Origin: Muribaculaceae bacterium
GTDB taxonomy: Bacteria > Bacteroidota > Bacteroidia > Bacteroidales > Muribaculaceae
DNA length: 64,000 nt
Direction of reading: 5' to 3'
Assembly (NCBI GenBank): GCA_017547845.1
Contig: JAFYNZ010000055.1
Span: 42,776 to 106,775, forward strand
Shown here: positions 18,580-27,819 of the stretch, piece after piece
Position numbering within the stretch: the stretch's first letter is position 1
Layout of the letters: each line of letters opens with the position of its first letter
Notes under the pieces: model-generated
The model's database searches: none
What the model was told of the DNA's origin: nothing
The model's input: the letters and a program-made list of their open reading frames with translations, nothing else
Translations under genes and position numbers: made by a program

Positions 18580-19044
18580 ATGAAAAGAAATATCGTTATA
18601 TTGTTGGCAGTGATGATGCTATCGTTGCCATGTGTAGCTCAACGCAAGGACTCTGTGAAGGGCAACAGAGCAGAGTGGAAGAAGGAGTTGCAAGACTTCA
18701 AGTATAAGTATTTGGCTCAAGAGGTGGAACTCACTGAAGAGCAGCAGGAGAAGTTTTTCGAGCTCTATGTCAAGATGGAGTCGGAGTTGAAAACCGTAGA
18801 CTCTGACTGCAAGGCGGCTCAGAAGGCTGTCAAGGCTGAGGGCGAACACACCGATGCTGAGTATGAAAAGGCTCTAAATGCGTTGCTCAATAAGCGTGTG
18901 ATGAAGGGTCAGATAGAGAAACGCTATTACGACCAGTTTAAGACTTTCCTTTCGGTCAAGCAGCTTTATAAGTTGAAGACTGCAGAGCAGAAGTTCAATA
19001 AGAAACTTATGGAGCTACGAAAGAAGGAACATAAAGCAAAGTAG
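18580..19044 (+). CDS. Periplasmic Spy/CpxP-like helical protein
   Basis: Exported protein of 154 residues. The ATG at 18580 gives a clear signal peptide (MKRNIVILLAVMMLSLPCVA, cleaved near AQR). The mature part is all-helical and charged, with LTEEQQEKFFELYVKM, which recalls the LTxxQ motif of the Spy/CpxP/ZraP group of periplasmic stress chaperones. In Bacteroidota such small proteins often follow a sigma/anti-sigma pair. It sits between the membrane protein above and the macroglobulin gene 26 bases downstream, suggesting one envelope-related operon. Confidence 0.65.
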   Translation: MKRNIVILLAVMMLSLPCVAQRKDSVKGNRAEWKKELQDFKYKYLAQEVELTEEQQEKFFELYVKMESELKTVDSDCKAAQKAVKAEGEHTDAEYEKALNALLNKRVMKGQIEKRYYDQFKTFLSVKQLYKLKTAEQKFNKKLMELRKKEHKAK

Positions 19045-19070
19045 ATTGACATTCTTATTAGGTAGGTGAT

Positions 19071-22000
19071 ATGAATAAGATTATAAAGAGGGTTGTGGCG
19101 ACGTTGGTGGCTACAACCTTTTTGCTAAAATTATCGGTGGCCGGGTTTGCAGCGGGTAAGGCAGAAGAGAGCAAGGTGGATATGGCTTATCCACAGCAGG
19201 TGGAGCAGAATGCTCAAGCAGAATTGCAACGTGCGTTGGCTGATGGCGACGGACTCGGAGTGACTCGCTCGGTGCTTCAGATCTCGGCAGCTCGCTGTGC
19301 AGTGTCGACCGATACGATTGTGTCGGCAATAGCTATGATTGACTCGTTGGTGGCAGATCAGCCGTCGGATATTCGCTCGTTGCTCTATCTGTCGGAGGCA
19401 ATGCTCTATAATAAGATATATAGCTATGACAGATACAAATATAATAGGCGTATTACGACTGATACTGTGCCAGATGATTGCCGACAATGGAGTCGCAGAC
19501 ACTTCGCTCAAAAGATTCTTGATTTGACAAGTCTTGCGACTGCTGATAGCGAGTTGCTAATCTGTCGACCGATAGGCAACTATAAGTCGGTGCTTGCCGA
19601 GTTGGACAGCGAACAAGAATTGTTTTATCCGACGCTTTACGACATGGTGGCGTATAACGCAATCAAGTTGCTATCATCGTTTACTGATTCGATGGAGATA
19701 CCATTCGGCAAATCAGACGATAAACCCGATCCGAGCGTTGTGGCTGAGAAGCGTATTGCGCAGCTGATTGACTCGCTTGTGAGAATGCATGCAGAGCGAG
19801 GCGAAGTGGCTGCTGAGATAAAAGCTATCATTGAGAGAGCAATATACGTCGATGATTCGAAGGACTATAATGAGCTGATGTTTGAAGGCTACGAAAAGTA
19901 TTCCCATTCTGAATATTCGGCAGAATTTCTCTTGGAAGTCCGTGAATTGGGTGAGAAACGAGCTGACGAGTTTTTGCACAAGTGTCAAGACTATCTGCAG
20001 AGATTTCCGGTGTCGTATAGGTCAGAAGCAATCAAGGAAATTGTAAAGACCATGACTGAGCCGACCGTGAAAATTCGCAGACTTAAAGGTCGCTATATGT
20101 CAACTGACGATGTCATGATTGATCTCTCAGTTAAGAACGTGTCAAAAATTAGAGTGAAACTTTATGCTGTTGACAACAAACTATTTTATAAATCGAATAG
20201 CACTATCCGAAAAGAAGATATGCTTCATGTGAAGACGTTAGAAGTTTCTTGTGAGATAGATTCCTTGTCAATAGTTGAGACTGTAAAGCAAATAAATATT
20301 GGGAGGTTGGGTTATGGTTGCTATATGGTCGGAATATTTGTAGGATATGATGATACAAATGAATTTAAACCATATTTATGTCATCGGTTTGTGGTGACAG
20401 ATATTCAGGTGTTGTATCTGACAGAGAAAAATCGACAATGCAAGATTTACGTTGTTAATGCACAGACGGGGCATCCGATTGAAGGCGCAATAGTTCAAGC
20501 CGGAGGTAGAGTTTCTAATACTGATTCTAATGGTTGTGTCTCTTTTATCGGTACTAAGAAAAACAATTATCTAAACAATTATATTGTTACTAATGGCGCA
20601 GACCAAGTATATGGAGATTTCAGAGGTTTGTATGAAAATGATGTCAAAAGAGATATTGATTATGAAATCATAACAGATTTACCGATTTATCATCCCGGTG
20701 ATACTGTGAAATATATGGTAATAGCATATGAGACAATAGATAAAAAAGCTCAGATGCTCACTAATCACACTGTGAATCTTAAAATTAAAGATGCAGCAGG
20801 CGAAGATGTCGCACAAGTATCCTTGATAACGGATAGCTTCGGTAGAGCAATCGGAGAATATAAATTGCCTGAAAATTGCGTAAGGGGACATTTTATTTTA
20901 AAGACCAAATATGATTCTCATTGGTTCCGTGTGGAAGATTATAAGGCGCCCACATTTTATGTCACATTAGACGAAGGAAGTTCGACATTTCAGGTAGGTG
21001 ATAAAATACCTATCAAAGGGCAGGTGATGTCATATTCAGGAATGCCTATAGCTAATGCGTCGATATCAGTAAATATAGGTTATTTCGCTTTCTGGACATA
21101 TAGTTCTGACAATGAGTTTGTTGCGTCAACAGTTACTGATAATCAGGGTAGATTTTGTGTGGAGTTGGAAACCGAAAATTTAAGGGGGACTCCGTATGAA
21201 TCAGGATATTATAAAATTACGGCATCTGCTACATCTGAGTTGGGAGAAACACAGGAATCTAATTGGTATAAATTGGCTATTGGTAATTCGTATCGTATAA
21301 ATTGCGATGTGAAGGAAAATATTTGTGCAGATAATAAGGTGATTGAGTTGCCTATTAGTGTGAGTTCGGTAGTAGGAGGGGATGTCGTTGCCGATGTGAA
21401 ATATCAGTTGCTCAACGCTGCTGATTCAACAGTTGTGGCACAAGGAGTGTTTGAAAGTCCTAAATTTGTACTTAATACTCGAGGAATAGCATCTGCTAAA
21501 TATAAACTTAAACTCGAATTGGCTTCAGATAGCTCAGTGTTTGAAGAGGTTGAATTTGTTTTATATCGTAGCAACGACAAATGTCCACCGATGGATACTC
21601 CTTTATGGGTGTCACAAGAAGAGATCGAAGCAAGCAAGGATTATACTACAATAGATGTGTTTACAAGTTATGCGGATTCACAGATATTGTGTATTATTGG
21701 AGACGCAGACAAAGTGATTGAATGCGGTTGGCTTAACGGAAAGAAGCACAAGCATTCCATAAAAATAGCATCACCAAGTGAGGGTAATAGCGTTTGGATA
21801 AAGTTGTTTGCTGTTCGAAATGGCAAGGTCTTTGTCGAGAGTATTAATATCAAAGCACCTGATAAATTTGAATTCGAGGCGACGGCATTCCGTGATAAAT
21901 TAAGATCAAATCAGAATGAGACATGGAGATTTAAATTTGTGCGTAATTCTCTGCCGGAAGCTCATATTCCGATAATAGCTTCAATGATAGATGCATCGCT

Positions 22001-24587
22001 TTGTTCTATAGCACAATATGAATTTAATTTGTTGTATCTTAGAGATGTAACACCGGCTTTTGAAGCAAGTTACAAATCTTTCTGGGATGAAAATAGATTT
22101 CCATATGATTCTTTTGATTTTAGAGAAATTAATAGGATTTCGCCACCTTTTCTTAATTTTTATGGTCAAATAAGGGATTGGAGTTATGGTTACATAAATT
22201 ATTTTAATATAAGGATTAATTATGATGGATATAGAAGAGGTCATAAGGGTGGTTCTCGATTTGCCTCTGAATCAGATATGATATTCTTTGCAAGTGCTCC
22301 CGTTGGCTCTGCTAATACGAGTGTTGCTTATGAAGCGGTGGAGTTCAAGGAGCCGGAGCATCCGTCGGCATTTTTTATGACGGATTTGGTGACCGATGAG
22401 AATGGTGAGGTAGAGTTGACATTTGATGTGCCAAATTATGACACTACTTGGAAGCTTAACTTGTTGGGCTACATGCCTAATATGAAGAGTGCAGTCTTCA
22501 CAGATGAAATTGTTTCAAGCAAACCGATAATGGTCAAGAGCAATTTGCCACGCTTTGTTCGCACCGGTGATGTCATCGTGCTTAAAAGCACGGTGTCCAA
22601 TAGCACTGACAGCGTGGCTCAGGTCGGCGTAGGTATTCGTATTTTAGATGAGGTGACAGGTGAGGTGCTGACTACGCTTGAAGCAGAGATAGCATTGATA
22701 GAGCCGAAGTCATCAGAAGTATATGCAATCGATTTTGATGTGCCGGACACAGTTGCAAGTCTTGTTTATGAGGTCTATGCTTTCTCGATAAATAATGGCT
22801 TCAGCGATGGAGAGCGTGCAAGGATAACAGTGTTGCCGTCGTCAACACCTGTCGTGGAATCAGTGCCGTTTTATCTCAATGCCGGTCAGACAGAGTTTAG
22901 CTATCAGTTGGGCGAAGACGCAGATCAAGGAAAGATGACACTGATGGTGTGTGACAATCCGATTTGGGAATGTGTGACAGCACTTCCATCGATAGCTCGT
23001 CCGACATCGAGCACCGTGACCGGATTGACTACTGCGTTGGTGGCAAATGCGACTGCTGACGGTATTGCTCGACGATTCCCACAGGTGCGTGAAGCGTTGA
23101 GTGAATTAATGGTAGAGCAACCGGTGGATAGTATATCGGCGTTGCAATCGTCGCTTAATGTTGATACAGACTTGAAGGTGACCGATTTAGATAATACTAT
23201 TTGGCAGATAGATGCTCGCAATGAGACATCAAGAATGCAAAGCTTGTCGACCATCTTGAATGCCGATAAGAATGCTGTGTTGATAAGAGAATTGACAGAA
23301 CGAATCGGCAAATTGCAGAGTCCGAGCGGAGGTTGGTGTTGGTATAGTGGTGCTCAACCATCGGTCTATCTCACCACTGAGGTGCTTGGTGACTTGGCAC
23401 TATTGATTGATATGGATTTCCTTGATCAGTCGTCAGAGTTGAAGTTGATGATTAGCAAAGGAATTGACTTCGTCGAGGCAGATATTCTTGACTCATATAA
23501 TAAGAGTAAGAAATTTTCGACTTTGGCACTACTAAGATACTTGTTTATAAAGAGCAATCTTAAGGCCGGCGACAACAACAAGCAGTTTGCAGAGCTGAAA
23601 GTCAAAGCGCTCAACGCTATCAAGTCAGAGTGGAAAGAATTTGGTATTTATGATAAGGCCATGGCGGCAATCCTATTGTCTCGTGAAGGCTACGGCAAAG
23701 AGTCATTGCAGATAATTGAGTCGTTGCGTCAGTATGCGATAAGGACAGAGCATAGGGGTGCGTATTACGACAACCTTAGATACGGATATGGCAAACTGTC
23801 GACCACAGCGTGGGTGCTTATGGCATTTCATGAGATTGCACCGTCAGATGGCTTGGTCGATGAGTTGCGTCAGTGGCTATTAATACAGCGTCAGGCCCAA
23901 AACTGGGGTGAAAATTCGGAAACGCTCCATGTCGTATATGCGATATTGACGACAGGGTCGGACTGGATTTCAGAACGTTCTCGCTCTCAGGTGTGGATTG
24001 GAGCACAGCAATATGAGCCGACCAAGCGTGAAGAATTGACAGGAAGTTATCGCATAGACATGGAGAATGTCGAGGGTCAAAAGATTTATATAAAGAACGA
24101 CGGCGATGGTCCGTGGTGGGGTAGTGTGATGTCGCAATATGTCGCGCCGATTGCAGATGTCAAGGCTACCTCAATCGACGACCTTTCGATTTCGAAGGAT
24201 ATACTCTTGATCGATGGAGATGACGCAAAGTTGTTTGAGTTGGGTGAGGCGTTAAAGCTCGGACAAAAAGTGAGAGTGCAACTGACAGTGGTTGCCAAGC
24301 GAGACATGGAATATGTGGTAGTCAAAGATGGACGTTCGGCATGTCTTGAACCAGCCGACCAGACATCAGGCACAGTGTGGCAAGATGGCGTGGTGGCATA
24401 TAGAGAGGTCAGGACGGCTGAGACTAATCTGATGATAACTCATCTGCCAAAGGGTACACATGTCTTGAGCTATGATTGCTATGTCAGTCAAGAGGGTGAT
24501 TACTCGTTGGGAATCGCTGTGGCTCAGTGCTTATATGCTCCGTCACTGGTGGCGCATTCGGAAGGTCGACTCATAGAAGTCAAGTGA
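19071..24587 (+). CDS. Alpha-2-macroglobulin family protein without a thioester
   Basis: Very large exported protein (1838 residues) of the bacterial alpha-2-macroglobulin (MG2/A2M) family, thought to trap or block proteases at the cell surface or in the periplasm. Signal peptide at residues 1-27. Visible family blocks: an MG2-type segment (YHPGDTVKYMVIAYE), the A2M core AFFMTDLVTDENGEVELTFD then PNYDTTWKLNLLGYMPNMKS, a terpenoid-cyclase-like helical domain (GGWCWYSGAQPSVYLTTEVL near 1418-1437; TTAWVLMAFHEI), and a C-terminal receptor-like domain (AKRDMEYVVVKD). The CxEQ thioester of classical members is absent; the matching place reads ALPSIARPTSST. The middle of the gene (about 20100-22280, residues 345-1070) is about one third GC in sampled lines against more than half on both sides. 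Confidence 0.9.
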   Translation: MNKIIKRVVATLVATTFLLKLSVAGFAAGKAEESKVDMAYPQQVEQNAQAELQRALADGDGLGVTRSVLQISAARCAVSTDTIVSAIAMIDSLVADQPSDIRSLLYLSEAMLYNKIYSYDRYKYNRRITTDTVPDDCRQWSRRHFAQKILDLTSLATADSELLICRPIGNYKSVLAELDSEQELFYPTLYDMVAYNAIKLLSSFTDSMEIPFGKSDDKPDPSVVAEKRIAQLIDSLVRMHAERGEVAAEIKAIIERAIYVDDSKDYNELMFEGYEKYSHSEYSAEFLLEVRELGEKRADEFLHKCQDYLQRFPVSYRSEAIKEIVKTMTEPTVKIRRLKGRYMSTDDVMIDLSVKNVSKIRVKLYAVDNKLFYKSNSTIRKEDMLHVKTLEVSCEIDSLSIVETVKQINIGRLGYGCYMVGIFVGYDDTNEFKPYLCHRFVVTDIQVLYLTEKNRQCKIYVVNAQTGHPIEGAIVQAGGRVSNTDSNGCVSFIGTKKNNYLNNYIVTNGADQVYGDFRGLYENDVKRDIDYEIITDLPIYHPGDTVKYMVIAYETIDKKAQMLTNHTVNLKIKDAAGEDVAQVSLITDSFGRAIGEYKLPENCVRGHFILKTKYDSHWFRVEDYKAPTFYVTLDEGSSTFQVGDKIPIKGQVMSYSGMPIANASISVNIGYFAFWTYSSDNEFVASTVTDNQGRFCVELETENLRGTPYESGYYKITASATSELGETQESNWYKLAIGNSYRINCDVKENICADNKVIELPISVSSVVGGDVVADVKYQLLNAADSTVVAQGVFESPKFVLNTRGIASAKYKLKLELASDSSVFEEVEFVLYRSNDKCPPMDTPLWVSQEEIEASKDYTTIDVFTSYADSQILCIIGDADKVIECGWLNGKKHKHSIKIASPSEGNSVWIKLFAVRNGKVFVESINIKAPDKFEFEATAFRDKLRSNQNETWRFKFVRNSLPEAHIPIIASMIDASLCSIAQYEFNLLYLRDVTPAFEASYKSFWDENRFPYDSFDFREINRISPPFLNFYGQIRDWSYGYINYFNIRINYDGYRRGHKGGSRFASESDMIFFASAPVGSANTSVAYEAVEFKEPEHPSAFFMTDLVTDENGEVELTFDVPNYDTTWKLNLLGYMPNMKSAVFTDEIVSSKPIMVKSNLPRFVRTGDVIVLKSTVSNSTDSVAQVGVGIRILDEVTGEVLTTLEAEIALIEPKSSEVYAIDFDVPDTVASLVYEVYAFSINNGFSDGERARITVLPSSTPVVESVPFYLNAGQTEFSYQLGEDADQGKMTLMVCDNPIWECVTALPSIARPTSSTVTGLTTALVANATADGIARRFPQVREALSELMVEQPVDSISALQSSLNVDTDLKVTDLDNTIWQIDARNETSRMQSLSTILNADKNAVLIRELTERIGKLQSPSGGWCWYSGAQPSVYLTTEVLGDLALLIDMDFLDQSSELKLMISKGIDFVEADILDSYNKSKKFSTLALLRYLFIKSNLKAGDNNKQFAELKVKALNAIKSEWKEFGIYDKAMAAILLSREGYGKESLQIIESLRQYAIRTEHRGAYYDNLRYGYGKLSTTAWVLMAFHEIAPSDGLVDELRQWLLIQRQAQNWGENSETLHVVYAILTTGSDWISERSRSQVWIGAQQYEPTKREELTGSYRIDMENVEGQKIYIKNDGDGPWWGSVMSQYVAPIADVKATSIDDLSISKDILLIDGDDAKLFELGEALKLGQKVRVQLTVVAKRDMEYVVVKDGRSACLEPADQTSGTVWQDGVVAYREVRTAETNLMITHLPKGTHVLSYDCYVSQEGDYSLGIAVAQCLYAPSLVAHSEGRLIEVK

Positions 24588-24616
24588 TACAAACACTGAT
24601 TTCAAGGTCTCAAGTA

Positions 24617-24653
24617 TACTCCGGTCGGCGATTATTGCAGCCCGATCGGAGTA
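24617..24653 (+). terminator. Hairpin after the macroglobulin gene
   Basis: TACTCCGGTCGG (24617-24628) pairs with CCGATCGGAGTA (24642-24653) with one wobble. It lies 30 bases after the stop but has no T-run directly behind it, so termination is likely but not certain. Confidence 0.5.
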
Positions 24654-24722
24654 TGGAAAAGATGTGATAGTTTTTGACATAGTTAAAAAAATGAAAAATA
24701 TACCCACTGATAAAAGTATATT

Positions 24723-24754
24723 TTTGGAATTGTGAAATATGTTTTTTAACTTTG
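24723..24754 (+). promoter_or_regulatory. Promoter of the Omp28-type gene
   Basis: TTTG (24723-24726), 20 bases, TAACTTTG (24747-24754). It leaves a leader of about 100 bases, long for this window, which could hold a control element; no known riboswitch fold was recognised. Confidence 0.7.
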
Positions 24755-24860
24755 TCGCACGAATGCGTATTTCGCATTTGAATAAGTGTTGACCCTAATA
24801 ATTAATCTCATCTCAAGGGAGAGAAATTAAGGCGAAAATTATTTATAAATTAATTATAGT

Positions 24861-26816
24861 ATGAAGAAAATTTTACTTTCAGTCGTTACTTTGGTTGCAT
24901 TCTGCTTCAGCGCAGTTGCAAGCGTAACAACAAATCCTGCGTTGAATTATTTCAGCGAAAACTTTAGCAATGGTATTCCTGAAGGTTGGAATCAATTTGG
25001 TGCCGGCAAGGCAGCAGCAGGCGATGCACAGGCATACTTTCCTGTAGGCGGTGACCCATATCAACCACTTGTGTTCTCAGATGGTACAACAGTGGCAATG
25101 TCTAACTCTTACACTAAAGAAGGTGGTCAAGTAGACGAATGGCTCGTAACTCCTGCTATCGAAATCCCTGTAGATGCAGCAATGTTGGTTTACACAGTGT
25201 TGGCTTATGGTACATCTGCTGATAGCAACTATGCAGTGTATGTATCTACAACAGGTAACTCAAGAGAAGACTTTAAGGAAGCTCCTATCTATGACGCTAA
25301 GCTTAAGGGTAGTTCTACAGGTGTGTCTCAACGCACAAATCGTCACAACCTCGAAGGTTACAAGGGTCAAAAGGTATATCTCGCATTCGTAAATGCTTCT
25401 ACTGATGCGTTTATGCTTGGTTTTACAGACATCAAGGTTTGCGAATACGACCTCGCTATCACTAACCAAACTCCATCATTTGCATTGGAAGCAGGTGACA
25501 CTAAGTTTGACTTCACAGTTCAAATCCGCACTCCATTCGCTTGCTCTGGTTACACAGCAACTCTTACAACTAACACTGGCGTGAATGAAGTATCAAACGT
25601 TGAAAAGAACCTCAAGTCTAGCTACTCTTCAACTAAGCCTACTTTCTCTCCTGTAACACTTAAGAACAAGGGTGAAGCAGTAGAATACGTGCTTACAATC
25701 GCTCCTAATGCTGAAGGCGCAACTCCATCTGTAGTTCGTGGTTCAGTGGCATTGGCTGAAACATATCCTGGTGTTTGTGTGATGGAAGAAGCAACAGGTG
25801 AATATTGCGGTTATTGTACTCGCGGTATCGCTGCTCTCGACTATTTCACTGCTACTTATGGCGACCAATTCATCGGTATCGCTGTTCACTGTGGTGGTTA
25901 CTCAACAGGTGTAATGGAATTTGCATCTTACTCTCCACTTTTGTATGAAGGAATCTCTGGCTTCCCAGCTGCAGTATTCAACCGTTCTGAGGTGACTGAC
26001 CCAGCTTCTGAAGCTACTGTAATGCGTATTATCGGTAAGGAAACTCCAGCTAAGCTTAACATTGCTGAAGTAGTTTACAACCCTGAAGTTTCACAGCAAA
26101 TCACAGTTAACTATCAAGCTACTCTCGGTTACACAGTGACTGATCCTAATCTCGGTGTTGCTGCTGTAGTTATCGCTGACGGTTTGACTGGTACAGACAA
26201 GCAAAAGTGGATCCAATACAACAACTACTCTGGTACATCTAAGGCAACTATCGTTTCTCAATATGGTGAAGAATGGTGGCCATATTTCCAATGGATTTGC
26301 GAAAGCCCATCAATGATTAAGAACATGGAATTCAACCACGTTGCTTGTGGTATCTACAATGACTACTATGGTGAAACAGGTGCGTTGAAGGGTACATTCA
26401 ACATGGGCGTTGCTAAGACAGGTACTATCACATTCGATATGCCAATGCAAGAAAAGGTTAACGGTCCTGGCGTACAAGACGCAGAAAAAACTGCTGTCGC
26501 TGTATTGTTGATCGACCTTCAGTCAGGTGACATCATCGCTGCTGATAAGATTCACGCTGATGAATATGTTAAGACTGCTTCTGTAGAAAAAGTGGCTGCA
26601 GCTGATTATGTAGCTTACCAAGAAGGCAACAGCTTGAAGGTTGTAGCTGAAGAAGGTGCTAATGTTACTATCTACGCTGCTGATGGCAAGGTTCTCGGCA
26701 ACTATGTAATGAATTCAAACACAATGACAATTAACAACAATCTTATGGAAGGCGTTCTCCTCGTTCGTATGAACAAGGGCAACAACTCTAACTTCGCTAA
26801 GGTTCTTTGGAAATAA
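24861..26816 (+). CDS. Secreted Omp28-type protein with CxxC domain and T9SS-like C-terminal tail
   Basis: Exported 651-residue protein. Signal peptide (MKKILLSVVTLVAFCFSAVA), then a choice-of-anchor/cleaved-adhesin jelly-roll domain (about 30-195; FSENFSNGIPEGWNQFG, DEWLVTPAIEI, TDIKVCEYDL), a short beta domain, then an Omp28 thioredoxin-like domain with MEEATGEYCGYCTRGI containing Cys316-Gly-Tyr-Cys319. The last 65 residues (GNSLKVVAEEGANVTIYAAD to the final VLWK) resemble type A type IX secretion sorting domains. Codon choice is strongly biased, like the ATP synthase genes here, suggesting high expression. A surface or vesicle-borne location is likely; the redox role of the CxxC is inference. 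Confidence 0.82.
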   Translation: MKKILLSVVTLVAFCFSAVASVTTNPALNYFSENFSNGIPEGWNQFGAGKAAAGDAQAYFPVGGDPYQPLVFSDGTTVAMSNSYTKEGGQVDEWLVTPAIEIPVDAAMLVYTVLAYGTSADSNYAVYVSTTGNSREDFKEAPIYDAKLKGSSTGVSQRTNRHNLEGYKGQKVYLAFVNASTDAFMLGFTDIKVCEYDLAITNQTPSFALEAGDTKFDFTVQIRTPFACSGYTATLTTNTGVNEVSNVEKNLKSSYSSTKPTFSPVTLKNKGEAVEYVLTIAPNAEGATPSVVRGSVALAETYPGVCVMEEATGEYCGYCTRGIAALDYFTATYGDQFIGIAVHCGGYSTGVMEFASYSPLLYEGISGFPAAVFNRSEVTDPASEATVMRIIGKETPAKLNIAEVVYNPEVSQQITVNYQATLGYTVTDPNLGVAAVVIADGLTGTDKQKWIQYNNYSGTSKATIVSQYGEEWWPYFQWICESPSMIKNMEFNHVACGIYNDYYGETGALKGTFNMGVAKTGTITFDMPMQEKVNGPGVQDAEKTAVAVLLIDLQSGDIIAADKIHADEYVKTASVEKVAAADYVAYQEGNSLKVVAEEGANVTIYAADGKVLGNYVMNSNTMTINNNLMEGVLLVRMNKGNNSNFAKVLWK

Positions 26817-26839
26817 TATATAGTTCCAACCCTATAATA

Positions 26840-26873
26840 AAGTCCGGCTTCAATCGAAGTCGGACTTTTTTCT
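26840..26873 (+). terminator. Terminator after the Omp28-type gene
   Basis: AAGTCCGGCTTC (26840-26851) pairs with GAAGTCGGACTT (26856-26867) with one wobble over a four-base loop, followed by a run of T. Also serves the convergent rnz side. Confidence 0.85.
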
Positions 26874-26898
26874 TTAAGCAAAACGAATTTTAATGGGT

Positions 26899-27813
26899 TT
26901 AGTCAAGGTCGATACGCAAGCCTTCGTGATTGAGAATACTGTCGGGAAATATTTCTTGTGCTTCTTTAAGGAATAGAGATTCATCTTTATATCGAGATGA
27001 ATAGTGCCCGAGTAGTAGCTTCTTGGCACCACAATCCCGAGCTAACATTGCTGCTTGAGCAGCTGTGGAGTGTCCACGATTGAACGCGTCTTTTTCGTGT
27101 TCACTCAGATAGGTAGACTCATGAAACAGTAGATCGACCGCTCCGATTTTTTCAGCCAATTCAGGCATATAAATAGTGTCGGAGATATGAGCATACTTGA
27201 CAGAAGGGTCTGCCGGACGTGTGAGTATTTCATTGGCAATTACAGTGCCGTCGTCTTTGATAAATGGTTCTCCATCTTTGATAGCCTTCATTTGTGATAT
27301 CGGCACTTTGTGGAAGTCGACCATGTCACGACGGATGTGTCGAAGTTTGGGTTTCTCTTCGAAGATGAATCCGACATCGTCGATGCGATGTTTCAACGGA
27401 ACGGTGCGTATCGTGATAGCATTATCTTCATACACGAGTGCTTCTTCCGGTGCAATCTCATTGAATACGATGTCGTAGGGGCGTTCATGACAGAAGTAGT
27501 CGAAAATTTTGCGAAACATCTTGATGCCCGGCTTGAATGTGTGGATTGTCAAAGTGCCACCTTTTTCAGTCAGGGCAAGCGTGCTAATCAGTCCAGGTAG
27601 CCCAAGACAGTGGTCGCCGTGAAGGTGGGTTAGGAATATGTGGTTGAGACGTGAAAATTTCAGTCTCTGTCGTTGCATAGCCAATTGAGAGCCTTCTCCG
27701 CAGTCGATCATGAAGAGTTTTTCGCGGATATTAAGCACTGTCGACGACGGATTGTGTCGCAAAGAAGGCTTGGCTGACCCGCAGCCAAGCGTGTGAAGTG
27801 AGAATGTAGACAT
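26899..27813 (-). CDS. rnz: Ribonuclease Z
   Basis: Zinc endonuclease that cuts the 3' trailer from tRNA precursors. 304 residues, normal for the short form. It has the metallo-beta-lactamase motif THLHGDH (His63, His65, Asp67, His68), the N-terminal LGCGSAKPSLRHNPSSTVL, DCGEGSQLAMQR, and C-terminal zinc ligands in ISDT, HESTYL and GHSTAAQAA, with LLGHYSSRY near the end. Located seven bases after the L-serine ammonia-lyase stop, so probably co-transcribed with it. Confidence 0.95.
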   Translation of the reverse strand: MSTFSLHTLGCGSAKPSLRHNPSSTVLNIREKLFMIDCGEGSQLAMQRQRLKFSRLNHIFLTHLHGDHCLGLPGLISTLALTEKGGTLTIHTFKPGIKMFRKIFDYFCHERPYDIVFNEIAPEEALVYEDNAITIRTVPLKHRIDDVGFIFEEKPKLRHIRRDMVDFHKVPISQMKAIKDGEPFIKDDGTVIANEILTRPADPSVKYAHISDTIYMPELAEKIGAVDLLFHESTYLSEHEKDAFNRGHSTAAQAAMLARDCGAKKLLLGHYSSRYKDESLFLKEAQEIFPDSILNHEGLRIDLD

Positions 27814-27819
27814 ATGAAG

